Source: Candidatus Acidifodinimicrobium mancum
GTDB taxonomy: Archaea > Nanobdellota > Nanobdellia > Parvarchaeales > Parvarchaeaceae
Length of the DNA: 13,993 nucleotides
Assembly: GCA_015121965.1 (NCBI GenBank)
Contig: JADFAP010000004.1
Coordinates: forward strand, 1 to 13,993
Direction of reading: 5' to 3'
The notes below the pieces were generated by a model. The model made no database searches, was not told the origin of the DNA, and worked only from the letters and a program-made list of their open reading frames with translations. Of the stretch, positions 1 to 8,219 are shown piece after piece. A program made the position numbers and the translations under genes. The first letter of the stretch is position 1; the number at the start of each line of letters is the position of its first letter.

Positions 1-660
1 GGGTTCTTCCTTTCATCGCTTGTCGGCGGGATAGTGAGCGGGACTACAATAATACTTATCATTTTGAATCTCTCCAACCAGCTGAAAAATAAAACTAAAG
101 CGCTTATTGCTAACGGACTGTTCTCTTCAAATTTCATGATGATAATAACGCAGATAATAGTTGTCTTTTTCTTTGTGACGTATTCTACTGCTACCCTAGT
201 CTACTTTTTGCCGGTGACAGTTACATTTTTCGTGTTAATGGCTTTGTCATTGGTGTTATACGGCAAGAACATAAAGGAGGAGATAAAGATAAAGAGGAGC
301 CCACTGCCTTTAGTACCAATATTCGAATTTGCCATAATACTTTTCGTGGTGATTATAGCGGCGGATATAGCTGTAAAAGCCGTACCCCAGTTGCTGCCAG
401 CCACCATATTCATAGCCAGTTTTGCAAACGTCATAGCTGCCTCTTTGACAGTTGGATTGCTATTCGCGGGGCACCACATAAGCGCAAGTTACGCTGCACT
501 ACTTCTCGGCTTGGAGCTTATAGCGGCCGTGCTAGAGAAAGGCATAGTTGGTCTATTCTCAAAGAACAAAGCGTTTAGAAACGCCATTTTTACATACTCT
601 ATAGCATTCAGCGCTGTCCTCTCGATTGTCGCTTACCTCTCCTTCGCTTATGGCATTTGA
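1..660 (+). CDS. Polytopic membrane protein, MgtC/DUF4010-like, 3' part only
   Basis: The reading frame is already open at base 1 and ends with TGA at 658-660, so the start lies outside the window; the GTG at 34 is only an internal codon. The visible 219 residues are very hydrophobic, with about six or seven likely membrane segments. They are separated by short charged loops such as KNIKEEIKIKR near base 265. The opening GFFLSSLVGGIVSGTTIIL, a later pair of Ala/Val-rich helices and a final ELIAAVLEKGIVGLF helix resemble the membrane domain called DUF4010, which often follows an MgtC/SapB domain. That family is poorly characterised and no transport substrate can be assigned. The 3' end overlaps lysS by 11 bases, so the two are probably co-transcribed. 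It could instead be another small polytopic transporter; family assignment is moderate, membrane location is strong. Confidence 0.55.
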   Translation, partial: GFFLSSLVGGIVSGTTIILIILNLSNQLKNKTKALIANGLFSSNFMMIITQIIVVFFFVTYSTATLVYFLPVTVTFFVLMALSLVLYGKNIKEEIKIKRSPLPLVPIFEFAIILFVVIIAADIAVKAVPQLLPATIFIASFANVIAASLTVGLLFAGHHISASYAALLLGLELIAAVLEKGIVGLFSKNKAFRNAIFTYSIAFSAVLSIVAYLSFAYGI

Positions 661-2092
661 AATCGACATAGAACCCGATGAAAACAAACTGAAGCACCTA
701 AACGAGATAAGAAGGCTCGGGATAGACCCATACGGGCATAAATTTGACAGGACAAACTCGATATCAGAGATAATAAGGAATTTCGACGAGATTATTGGCA
801 AAAATGTGACTGTGGCCGGGAGAATCATCGGAAGACGAAACCACGGTAAACTGGAGTTCATGGACCTAGCTGATCAGGACGGCCAGATGCAGCTATTCAT
901 AAACGAGGCAGAATTGAACGGCCAGAGCTTAGATATATTGCATTTACTTGACATAGGTGATATAATAGGCGTAAGCGGAGAGGTCATAAGAACAAAGACC
1001 AACGAGAAATCCATATCCGTGAAAAAAATAGAGATACTAAGTAAATCCCTGCTTAACCTTCCATCCCGGTGGTTTGGGATAGAGGACGTAGAGAAAAGGT
1101 ACAGGAAGAGACATCTTGATTTTATAATGAACTACGAATCTAGGCAAAAAATACTCATGTCGAGCGAAGTCATAAACTCTGTGCGAGAAACTCTTAACAA
1201 AAATAAATTCATGGACATTCCAGTGCCTCTGCTGCAGTATGTTGCCGGCGGAGGGAACGCTACGCCATTCAAAACTCATTTCAATGCCCTTCACAGGGAT
1301 TTCTATCTCAAGATCGCCTCTGAACTCCATCTGAAGAGGCTGCTAGTCGGTGGTTTCGAGAGAGTATACGACATAAGTAAGAGTTTCAGAAATGAGGGAG
1401 TGGACACGAGACATAACCCGGAGTTCATAGAATTGGAGGTTTACCAGGCTTACGGCGATTTAAATGATATGATAGCACTTACGGAGGAGATCGTTAGAAA
1501 CGCTGTATATGCCGTCAATGGAAAGCATAAGGTCAAATTTGACAAAGATGAACTTGACTTTGAAAAGTTCTCAATAATCCCTATGGACGAGGCTGTAAAA
1601 AAAGAGGTTGGAGACTTAAACGAAGACAAGCTAATCAAGCTCGCAAAGGGCATCGATAAGAGTGTAGTCTCATATGGGGACGCCCTAAACACTTTGTTCG
1701 AGGAGAAAGTTCAGAAGAAACTGATTCAGCCGACATTTATAACAAAGTATCCGATAGAAGTTTCGCCACTCGCCAAGAAGATGGAAGACGACCCGAGGTT
1801 TGTCTACAGATTTGAAATGTTTGTAGAGGGGATCGAATTGGCAAACGCATTCACTGAGCTAAACGACCCGCTTGACCAGGTCGAACGTTTCAAAAACGAG
1901 GAAAAGAGGAAGAAGCGTGGAATAAAGGAAACGCAGGAATTCGATGAGGAATTTGTAGAGTCATTATTTTATGGAATGCCACCGACTGGCGGGATGGGTA
2001 TGGGTCTGGAGAGGCTTGCAATGATAGCTACAAATTCGAAATCGATAAGGGAGGTCATCCCATTCCCCCAATTAAGGGAGGAAAACGGCTGA
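650..2092 (+). CDS. lysS: Lysyl-tRNA synthetase, class II
   Basis: This enzyme charges tRNA-Lys with lysine in the cytoplasm using ATP. The 480-residue protein has the class II LysRS layout. An N-terminal OB-fold anticodon-binding domain starts near residue 50 (VTVAGRIIGRR, then MDLADQDGQMQLFI). The class II catalytic domain follows, with motif 1 near residues 175-195, motif 2 FRNEGVDTRHNPEF near 246, and motif 3 GMGMGLERL near 448. LysRS-specific segments are GGNATPFKTHFNAL, ELHLKRLLVGGFERVYDI and ELANAFTELNDP. I chose ATG 650 because the in-frame TTG at 626 only adds a poorly conserved extension; no clear ribosome binding site precedes either. The gene overlaps the membrane-protein gene by 11 bases. 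Many archaea use the unrelated class I LysRS, so the class II form is informative about lineage or transfer. Identity is close to certain. Confidence 0.97.
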   Translation: MAFEIDIEPDENKLKHLNEIRRLGIDPYGHKFDRTNSISEIIRNFDEIIGKNVTVAGRIIGRRNHGKLEFMDLADQDGQMQLFINEAELNGQSLDILHLLDIGDIIGVSGEVIRTKTNEKSISVKKIEILSKSLLNLPSRWFGIEDVEKRYRKRHLDFIMNYESRQKILMSSEVINSVRETLNKNKFMDIPVPLLQYVAGGGNATPFKTHFNALHRDFYLKIASELHLKRLLVGGFERVYDISKSFRNEGVDTRHNPEFIELEVYQAYGDLNDMIALTEEIVRNAVYAVNGKHKVKFDKDELDFEKFSIIPMDEAVKKEVGDLNEDKLIKLAKGIDKSVVSYGDALNTLFEEKVQKKLIQPTFITKYPIEVSPLAKKMEDDPRFVYRFEMFVEGIELANAFTELNDPLDQVERFKNEEKRKKRGIKETQEFDEEFVESLFYGMPPTGGMGMGLERLAMIATNSKSIREVIPFPQLREENG

Positions 2093-2101
2093 AGTTTCAA
2101 A

Positions 2102-2140
2102 AAAGAAACCTTTAAATACTATAACTTTATAGTAAAACTA
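2102..2140 (+). promoter_or_regulatory. Archaeal BRE/TATA promoter of the RNA polymerase operon
   Basis: A purine-rich BRE-like AAAGAAACC (2102-2110) lies directly before TTTAAATA (2111-2118), an excellent archaeal TATA box. Transcription would be expected to start about 25 bases downstream of the box centre, near 2140. That leaves a leader of roughly 28 bases containing GTGAGG just before the TTG start of rpoH. This is the only strong promoter between lysS and the nine-gene operon. The BRE also forms the right arm of a short inverted repeat, GTTTC-N6-GAAAC (2094-2109). The start site is inferred from spacing only. Confidence 0.75.
2117..2134. promoter_or_regulatory. 18-base palindrome, candidate operator or leader element
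   Basis: TACTATA (2117-2123) and TATAGTA (2128-2134) form a perfect 7-base inverted repeat around ACTT. The palindrome starts at the end of the TATA box and finishes before the expected transcription start, which is where archaeal repressors often bind to block polymerase recruitment. A second, smaller repeat TAGT-N3-ACTA (2130-2140) shares its right arm. AT-rich promoter DNA produces such palindromes by chance fairly often, so an operator role is only a possibility. Confidence 0.3.
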
Positions 2141-2168
2141 CATAAAATATTGTAAGAAGTGAGGCCGC

Positions 2169-2402
2169 TTGGACATAGATATCTTTGCTAATAGATTATC
2201 CCCGAAATATAAAATTCTAGACTCAAACGAAGCTGACTCTATACTCTTAAGATTCAAATGCTCTAGAAGTAACTTGCCAAAGATAAGGATGGCCGACCCC
2301 GCTGTTATAGCGCTGAAGGCAAATGAAGGTGATATTTTAGAGATAACAAGAGCAAGCAAGACCGCGGGAGAAGCAGTCTATTACAGAGTTGTAATAAGAT
2401 AA
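2169..2402 (+). CDS. rpoH: DNA-directed RNA polymerase subunit H
   Basis: This is the small archaeal RNA polymerase subunit equivalent to the C-terminal domain of eukaryotic Rpb5. It sits on the lower jaw and helps assemble the enzyme and contact downstream DNA. The 77-residue product matches the usual length and shows family signatures: NLPKIRMADPAVIALKANEGD in the middle and TAGEAVYYRVV at the C terminus. A TTG start is effectively forced, because the next in-frame codons upstream are CGC, GGC and then the stop TGA at 2160-2162. The purine-rich GTGAGG at 2159-2164 is placed as a ribosome binding site. It is the first gene of the polymerase operon and is followed by rpoB'' after 20 bases, which is the standard archaeal order. 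Confidence 0.95.
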   Translation: MDIDIFANRLSPKYKILDSNEADSILLRFKCSRSNLPKIRMADPAVIALKANEGDILEITRASKTAGEAVYYRVVIR

Positions 2403-2422
2403 AAGAGTAGTGTGAGAATAGC

Positions 2423-3901
2423 ATGGAAAACGAGAATTATCTTCAACTTTTAAATTCGGCCTTGTCTGCGCACGAATCAATGCAGTATCACATAGACTCC
2501 TTCAACTTCTTCGTTGAGAATACACTCCAGAAGATAATCGACTCAAATGCGATAATAGAACCGGCTATAAAGCCAAGCACCTCTAAGGAATTCTACATAA
2601 AACTTGGCAAGGTGGAGCTTTTAAAGCCAGAGATAAGCGAGGTCGACAGTGCAGTTAGAAAGCTTATGCCGATGGAGGCCAGGATAAGGGATCTGACTTA
2701 CAATGCACCTCTATTTGTTCCGATATCCTATGTAGCGGATGGAAACGCAATACTTGAAGAGAATATATTTATAGGGAGGCTTCCCGTTGTCGTCAAATCC
2801 AAACTTTGTCACCTTTACGGGCTCAGCCGCGATGAATTAATAAAAGCAAAGGAAGATCCGTACGATCCAGGAGGTTACTTCATAATAAACGGGACGGAGA
2901 GAATAATCCTTACGACTGAGGACCTCGTGCCCAACAATGTGCTTATAAATAAGGAAGAGAGGGAAGGCATTCTCTACACAGCAAAGATATTTGCAGACGC
3001 AGAGGAAGTAAAGGTTCCGCACATAATATTCCTATCAAACAGCCATCTCCTCTACATAAGCTTTGGCAAGCTGAAAAAATTACCTGTTGTTACATTATTA
3101 AAAGCTCTCGGGATAGAGAATGAAAACTCAATAAAAACAGAGATCGCGGGAGATGATGAGGACTTCAGAAATATAATGGACATAAACTTTGAAGTATTCA
3201 ACCCAGGGACTGAGAAGGAATCGCTCGAATACATTGGAAATTCGATACACTCTACTCATCCAAAGGAAACGGCTGAGATGAATATAGATTCGCTGCTTCT
3301 GCCGTTCATAGGCAGAACAAAGGAATCCAGAAACGTGAAGGCAGAGTACATAAAGTTTGTAGTGAAATACCTACTGAGCTACGAAAAGGAGGGCAAAGAG
3401 GTATACAAAGACCACTATTCAAACAAGAGACTGCATTCAGAGAACTACAATCTTGACATGCTTTTTAGGTTTATATTTAAGCAGGTGATAAACGACGCAA
3501 AATACAATTTTGAGAGGGGAATGAAGAAGGACAAGATACAGCCACCACAGTATATATTCACTTCTGATCAATTGACATCTAGATTAACTTCTGCATTGGC
3601 AACCGGGCAGTGGGTGGGGGGTAGAGTCGGTATAACGCAGCATCTGGATAGGAAGAGTTTCCCTTTCACTATATCCAACCTCAGAAAAGTTGAATCCTTG
3701 CTGTCATCCAACAGAGAGAACTACGAAGCTAGGGACCTGCATGGGACTCATTACGGAAGATTCTGCCCAGTTGAAACACCAGAGGGGCCAAAAATAGGCC
3801 TGACAAAACATCTAGCTAATTTTGCGAAGATCTCAAAGGAGAATAACTACAAGGATGAGATGATAGAGAAGCTTAAGGATTATGGAGTGAAACCAATATG
3901 A
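2423..3901 (+). CDS. rpoB2: DNA-directed RNA polymerase subunit B'' (N-terminal half of B)
   Basis: This is the N-terminal half of the second-largest polymerase subunit, covering the protrusion, lobe and fork-loop regions. At 492 residues it has the usual length for a separate B'' protein. Visible signatures are IGRLPVVVKSKLCHLYGL, DPGGYFIINGTERIILT, LATGQWVGGRVGITQHLDR and the fork region ending RFCPVETPEGP. The last four bases, ATGA, overlap the start of rpoB'. The break falls where B is known to be split in many archaea, and both halves are intact, so this is a natural gene split rather than a frameshift. Unusual residues are Gly441 where LHPTHWGR-type sequences have Pro, and Lys457 where PEGPN is usual. 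GTGAG at about 2411-2415 may act as the ribosome binding site for ATG 2423. Confidence 0.97.
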   Translation: MENENYLQLLNSALSAHESMQYHIDSFNFFVENTLQKIIDSNAIIEPAIKPSTSKEFYIKLGKVELLKPEISEVDSAVRKLMPMEARIRDLTYNAPLFVPISYVADGNAILEENIFIGRLPVVVKSKLCHLYGLSRDELIKAKEDPYDPGGYFIINGTERIILTTEDLVPNNVLINKEEREGILYTAKIFADAEEVKVPHIIFLSNSHLLYISFGKLKKLPVVTLLKALGIENENSIKTEIAGDDEDFRNIMDINFEVFNPGTEKESLEYIGNSIHSTHPKETAEMNIDSLLLPFIGRTKESRNVKAEYIKFVVKYLLSYEKEGKEVYKDHYSNKRLHSENYNLDMLFRFIFKQVINDAKYNFERGMKKDKIQPPQYIFTSDQLTSRLTSALATGQWVGGRVGITQHLDRKSFPFTISNLRKVESLLSSNRENYEARDLHGTHYGRFCPVETPEGPKIGLTKHLANFAKISKENNYKDEMIEKLKDYGVKPI

Positions 3902-5700
3902 GTTTAGTGTTTGTAGACGGAAAACTTGTGGGTAAGACCAATAAAGCAGTGGAGATAGCTAAGAGTATAATAGAAGACAGAAGGAACAACAAGATAAGCC
4001 AAAATGTAAACGTTAGGTACAGAGAAGACATTGATTCTTTGCTGGTTAATACAGAAGGTGGAAGGTTGACAAGGGCGCTTATAGTTGTTAGAGATGGAAA
4101 GCCGCTCATCACAAATGAAGACATAGATCTTTTAAAACAGGGTAGAGTGACTTGGGACAATCTCGTAGAGCATGGTAAGATAGAATACTTGGATGCTGAC
4201 GAGGAGGAAGACGCATACATAGCTATAGAGGAGAAAGATCTGACAAAGGAGCACACACACCTAGAGATAAGTCCGCTATCTGTAATAGGACTGCAGGCAA
4301 CAATGCTGCCATTTGTGAACCACAACAACGCACACAGAAGTGTAATAGCTATAAAGAGTGTGCAGCAGGGTGTAGGTATCTACAGCTCTAATTATAAGAT
4401 CAGAATGGACAACGATATTATAGTGGCCTATGACCAGGAACTGCCCATAGTCAAGACCAGGATATACGACGAAGAGAACATAAAGGCGCATCCAATCGGA
4501 AAGAACATAGTAGTGGCGGTAATGTCTTATCTTGGCTACAACATGGACGATGCGATAATAATAAATAAATCCTCAGTGGAACGTGGACTATTCAGATCTT
4601 CATTCTTCAGGCCGTATAAAGTTGCTGAGTTACACTATGTTGGGGGACAAAAAGATGAGATAAGAATACCTGATAAAGATGTTATAGACTATAAATCAGA
4701 AGAAGCGTATAACTTACTTGATGAGGATGGAATAGTTTCCCCTGGAACATACGTTGAAGGGGGAGATGTGATAATAGGCAAAGTTTCCCCACCAAGGTTT
4801 GTATCCTCAATAGATAAATTCAGACTTGGGATACAGAAGAGGATAGAAACCTCCGTTGAGTGCAGACAGACAGAGTACGGAGTGGTGGACAATGTATTCG
4901 TTTCATCGACTTCGGAGGGGAACAAATACGTTTCAGTAAAGATTAGAGAGGATCTGCCTGTGGAGATAGGAGACAAGTTCGGAACAAGAAGTGGTCAAAA
5001 AGGAGTAGTCGGGATGCTATTGAGGCAGGAGGACATGCCATTTACCCAATCAGGTATAGTGCCTGACCTGATATTCTCACCTTACTCAATACCAAGCAGG
5101 ATGACAATGGGATTTCTTCTTGAGATGATGGGAGGAAAACTTGGCGCATTGGGTGGTAGATTCGTAGATGGAACGCCTTTCATAGGGGAAAAGGAAGGCG
5201 ATTTAAGGGCGGAATTGCAATCATACGGATTCAGGGAGAACGGCGTGGAGAGGATGTATAATGCAATAACAGGGGATGAAATAGACGCTACCATATTCGT
5301 AGGAGACATGCTGTACACCAGGCTGAAGCACGTAGTTACGAACAAAGTACAGTGGAGAGCCAAAGGGCCCGTGCAACTTTTAACAAGGCAGCCGACAGAG
5401 GGTAAGTCTAAGCGCGGCGGGCTAAGACTTGGGGAGATGGAGAAAGACTGCTTCATAGCCTACGGGGCAGCGCTCGCACTAAAAGAGAGATTCGATTCAG
5501 ATAAAGTTACAATACCCGTATGCTCAAAATGCGGGTTAGTCGCAGTGTATAATGTGAAGAAAAAGACAGGATACTGTCCAGTAGATGGAGAAGACGTGCC
5601 TATAAAATTAATAGAGGTGTCAAATTCATTCAAGATCCTCTTGGACGAACTAAAATCCATGGGTATATATCCTAAGCTGCTGATAGGGAGTAAGATATGA
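3898..5700 (+). CDS. rpoB1: DNA-directed RNA polymerase subunit B' (C-terminal half of B)
   Basis: This is the C-terminal half of the second-largest polymerase subunit, carrying the hybrid-binding domain, part of the active site, and the anchor and clamp regions. The 600-residue protein shows GYNMDDAIIINKSS with acidic residues Asp217 and Asp218, GDKFGTRSGQKGVVGML, and DLIFSPYSIPSRMTMGFLLE. It ends with AFKLLLDEL-like FKILLDELKSMGIYPKLL. A zinc-ribbon-like segment begins at Cys542 and Cys545 and continues to Cys560, but the expected fourth ligand is Asp563 (YCPVDGE). ATG 3898 overlaps the rpoB'' stop as ATGA, and GGAGTGA at 3884-3890 is a well-placed ribosome binding site inside rpoB''. The 3' end overlaps rpoA' in the same ATGA manner, consistent with coupled translation in fixed proportion. 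Confidence 0.97.
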   Translation: MSLVFVDGKLVGKTNKAVEIAKSIIEDRRNNKISQNVNVRYREDIDSLLVNTEGGRLTRALIVVRDGKPLITNEDIDLLKQGRVTWDNLVEHGKIEYLDADEEEDAYIAIEEKDLTKEHTHLEISPLSVIGLQATMLPFVNHNNAHRSVIAIKSVQQGVGIYSSNYKIRMDNDIIVAYDQELPIVKTRIYDEENIKAHPIGKNIVVAVMSYLGYNMDDAIIINKSSVERGLFRSSFFRPYKVAELHYVGGQKDEIRIPDKDVIDYKSEEAYNLLDEDGIVSPGTYVEGGDVIIGKVSPPRFVSSIDKFRLGIQKRIETSVECRQTEYGVVDNVFVSSTSEGNKYVSVKIREDLPVEIGDKFGTRSGQKGVVGMLLRQEDMPFTQSGIVPDLIFSPYSIPSRMTMGFLLEMMGGKLGALGGRFVDGTPFIGEKEGDLRAELQSYGFRENGVERMYNAITGDEIDATIFVGDMLYTRLKHVVTNKVQWRAKGPVQLLTRQPTEGKSKRGGLRLGEMEKDCFIAYGAALALKERFDSDKVTIPVCSKCGLVAVYNVKKKTGYCPVDGEDVPIKLIEVSNSFKILLDELKSMGIYPKLLIGSKI

Positions 5701-8219
5701 GACTAGATTCAAACTTTGTTTTTAACAAGATATTTGGCATAGAATTTGGAGTGCTCTCACCGAGAATGATAGAGAAGATGAGTAGTGTAGCCATAACATC
5801 ATCTGAGTTGTATGATATAGACGGTTTCCCTGTCGATGGGGGGCTTGCAGACATGAGGCTTGGCATAACTGATCCAGGGTTGATATGCAGAACCTGCGGT
5901 AACACTATAAAGGACTGCCCAGGCCACTTCGGCCACTTGGAGCTTGCGAGGCCAGTATTCAATATAAAGATGATACCGAAGATATATGACCTTCTTAATG
6001 CGACTTGTGATTCATGTGGTAGGATCCTGATACCTGATTCTATTTTAAAGAAAGCCACGACAACAATGGACAATATAGAGACTAGAGAGGGGCCACTTGG
6101 CAAGAAGAGGTATATAAGAAAACTGATCAAACACGCTAAAAGCATAAACACATGCCCATTCTGCCACTCAAAACAGCATAAAGTCAAACTAGAAAAGCCA
6201 TACGCATTCATATACAACGGCCAGAAATTGAACGCAAGCGATGTGAGAGAGCGGCTGGAGAGAATAAGCGACGCCGATCTGCAGTTTTTAGGGCTGAACC
6301 AGGATTACTCTAGACCGGAATGGATGGTCTTCACAGTTTTACCAATACCTCCCGTAACTATAAGGCCACCAATAACACTCGAGAGCGGTCAGAAAAGTGA
6401 AGACGATTTAACGCACAAATTGACAGACATAGTCAGAACTAATCAAAGGCTAGCAGAAAACATAAAATCTGGGGCTCCTGAGGTCATAATAGAAGAACTA
6501 TGGGACCTACTGCAATATCACGTGACCACATTTATATCCAACGGGACAGCCCAGGTTCCAATTGCAAGGCACAAATCTGGTAAAAAGCTGAAGACACTGG
6601 AAGACAGGATAAAGGGTAAAGAGGGCAGATTCAGAGGCTCAACGCTCGGTAAGAGGGCAAACTACAGTGCCAGGTCCACTATATCACCTGACCCAATGAT
6701 TCGCTTGGATGAAGTGGGCGTTCCGCTGCAGATAGCGAGAGAAGTTACATATCCGGAGAGGGCGACTGAAATAAACATAGAGAGACTGAAATCACTAATA
6801 AAGAATTTTGATGGGTATCCAAATGCCAGCTATGTAATTACACCAGATGGAATAAGAAAAAAGATCACTGAAAGCACCGTTCAAAATATACTTGAAGAGG
6901 TTAAACCAGGGTATGTTGTTGAGAGAAGCATGCTAAACGGTGATATAATATTGTTCAATAGGCAGCCGTCACTTCACAGGCTATCTATGATGGGACATTC
7001 TGTTAGGGTGTTAGAGGGCAAGACACTTAGGATTAATCCAGCTTCTACATTGCCATACAATGCAGACTTTGATGGGGACGAGATGAATATAAATGTTCTA
7101 CAGACGGAAGAAGCCCTAGCGGAGGCCGCACTTATAATGAACATAAAGAACAATATAGTGTCACCGAGACACGGTCTGCCACTTATAGGCGCCGCACAGG
7201 ACTACATATCCGGCTCAGCTATACTTACCAGGAAAGACACAAAACTAGACAAAAGTACGGTAGAAGATTTCCTGACGTTCGCCGGAATAGATACGAAACT
7301 GAACAAGTCTACTTACACTGGTAGGGAGATATTTAGCATGCTGTTACCAAAGGATTTAAATTTTGAAGGAGAAAGCTCGGTGTATAAGTATTCCAAGGAT
7401 GAAGACGCATACGTGGTGATAAAGAATGGTAAACTTGAGAAGGGAATAATTGACAGTGCAACCATAGGTAAAGAGAATGGAAGCCTCTTGCAGTACCTGT
7501 TCGTCCAGTATGGCGGAGAGACAACGGCAAAGTTCATAGACCAGCTTTCAAGATTGGCGCTGATAACCCTGACCAAGTTTGGAATGAGCGCCAACATTGC
7601 CAACTTTGACTTGCCTGAGAGAACTATGGGGGAGATACATAAGATCTTCGAAGAAGGCAATGAAGAGGTGAATTCTATGCTAAAAAATTATGACAAAGAC
7701 GTGGAACAGAAAATACTCGCTTTGACCAATAAGATTAGGGGCAGAGTTAGAAATGCAACAAGAGAGGGGATAAATGAGAATAGAAACGAGATAAACGACA
7801 TGATGACAACTGGCGCAAAGGGTAGCATAATGAACTTCTTCCCTACAGCTGGGATGATAGGACAACAGCTGCTTAGAGATGTGCGTATGAGCAACGGATA
7901 TGAAGGTAGATTAACCTCACACTTCAAGAGAAATGATATGGGTTTGATACCTAGAGGTTTTGTAGTATCGAACTATAGGGATGGGCTCAACCCAATAGAA
8001 TTCTTCTTACACGCTGGAAGTAGCAGGGAGGGATTAATGGACAACGTTATAAGAACGCCAGTGTCTGGTTATATGAGTAGAAGACTATCCTCAGCATTGC
8101 AAGACTTGAAAATAGCTGAGGATCTCTCAGTCAGAGAGGGCAATAAGATAGTGCAGTTTATGTACGGTGAGGACGGATTGGATGTGTCCTTAAGCGACAA
8201 AGGTGATCTTAACATATGA
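5697..8219 (+). CDS. rpoA1: DNA-directed RNA polymerase subunit A'
   Basis: This is the N-terminal two-thirds of the largest polymerase subunit and carries the catalytic aspartates. The 840-residue protein begins with a clamp zinc site, Cys64, Cys67, Cys74 and His77 ([17 protein letters not shown]). A second zinc site has Cys104, Cys107, Cys153 and Cys156. It continues with [35 protein letters not shown] and [10 protein letters not shown]; Asp457, Asp459 and Asp461 hold the catalytic magnesium. The bridge helix lies around residues 772-797 and is atypical, with Asn783 and Pro788 inside it. After the catalytic loop the usual NLHVPQ reads NINVLQ. It is slightly shorter than many A' proteins. 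ATG 5697 overlaps the rpoB' stop (ATGA), with GGGAG at 5686-5690 as ribosome binding site. The A'/A'' split is the normal archaeal arrangement. Confidence 0.97.
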   Translation: MRLDSNFVFNKIFGIEFGVLSPRMIEKMSSVAITSSELYDIDGFPVDGGLADMRLGITDPGLICRTCGNTIKDCPGHFGHLELARPVFNIKMIPKIYDLLNATCDSCGRILIPDSILKKATTTMDNIETREGPLGKKRYIRKLIKHAKSINTCPFCHSKQHKVKLEKPYAFIYNGQKLNASDVRERLERISDADLQFLGLNQDYSRPEWMVFTVLPIPPVTIRPPITLESGQKSEDDLTHKLTDIVRTNQRLAENIKSGAPEVIIEELWDLLQYHVTTFISNGTAQVPIARHKSGKKLKTLEDRIKGKEGRFRGSTLGKRANYSARSTISPDPMIRLDEVGVPLQIAREVTYPERATEINIERLKSLIKNFDGYPNASYVITPDGIRKKITESTVQNILEEVKPGYVVERSMLNGDIILFNRQPSLHRLSMMGHSVRVLEGKTLRINPASTLPYNADFDGDEMNINVLQTEEALAEAALIMNIKNNIVSPRHGLPLIGAAQDYISGSAILTRKDTKLDKSTVEDFLTFAGIDTKLNKSTYTGREIFSMLLPKDLNFEGESSVYKYSKDEDAYVVIKNGKLEKGIIDSATIGKENGSLLQYLFVQYGGETTAKFIDQLSRLALITLTKFGMSANIANFDLPERTMGEIHKIFEEGNEEVNSMLKNYDKDVEQKILALTNKIRGRVRNATREGINENRNEINDMMTTGAKGSIMNFFPTAGMIGQQLLRDVRMSNGYEGRLTSHFKRNDMGLIPRGFVVSNYRDGLNPIEFFLHAGSSREGLMDNVIRTPVSGYMSRRLSSALQDLKIAEDLSVREGNKIVQFMYGEDGLDVSLSDKGDLNI

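Noticed and set aside
626..649. TTG 626 as the lysS start
   Set aside because: It adds eight residues with no family similarity and deepens the overlap with the upstream gene; ATG 650 is a better start.
3890..3905. Possible frameshift splitting a single rpoB gene
   Set aside because: The break has an ATGA stop-start overlap, a well-placed ribosome binding site, and normal lengths for both halves. It falls at the known archaeal B''/B' split.
3873..4328. A 151-codon minus-strand open frame within rpoB'
   Set aside because: It covers strongly conserved rpoB' codons, has Ser-rich shadow composition and shows no recognisable domain.
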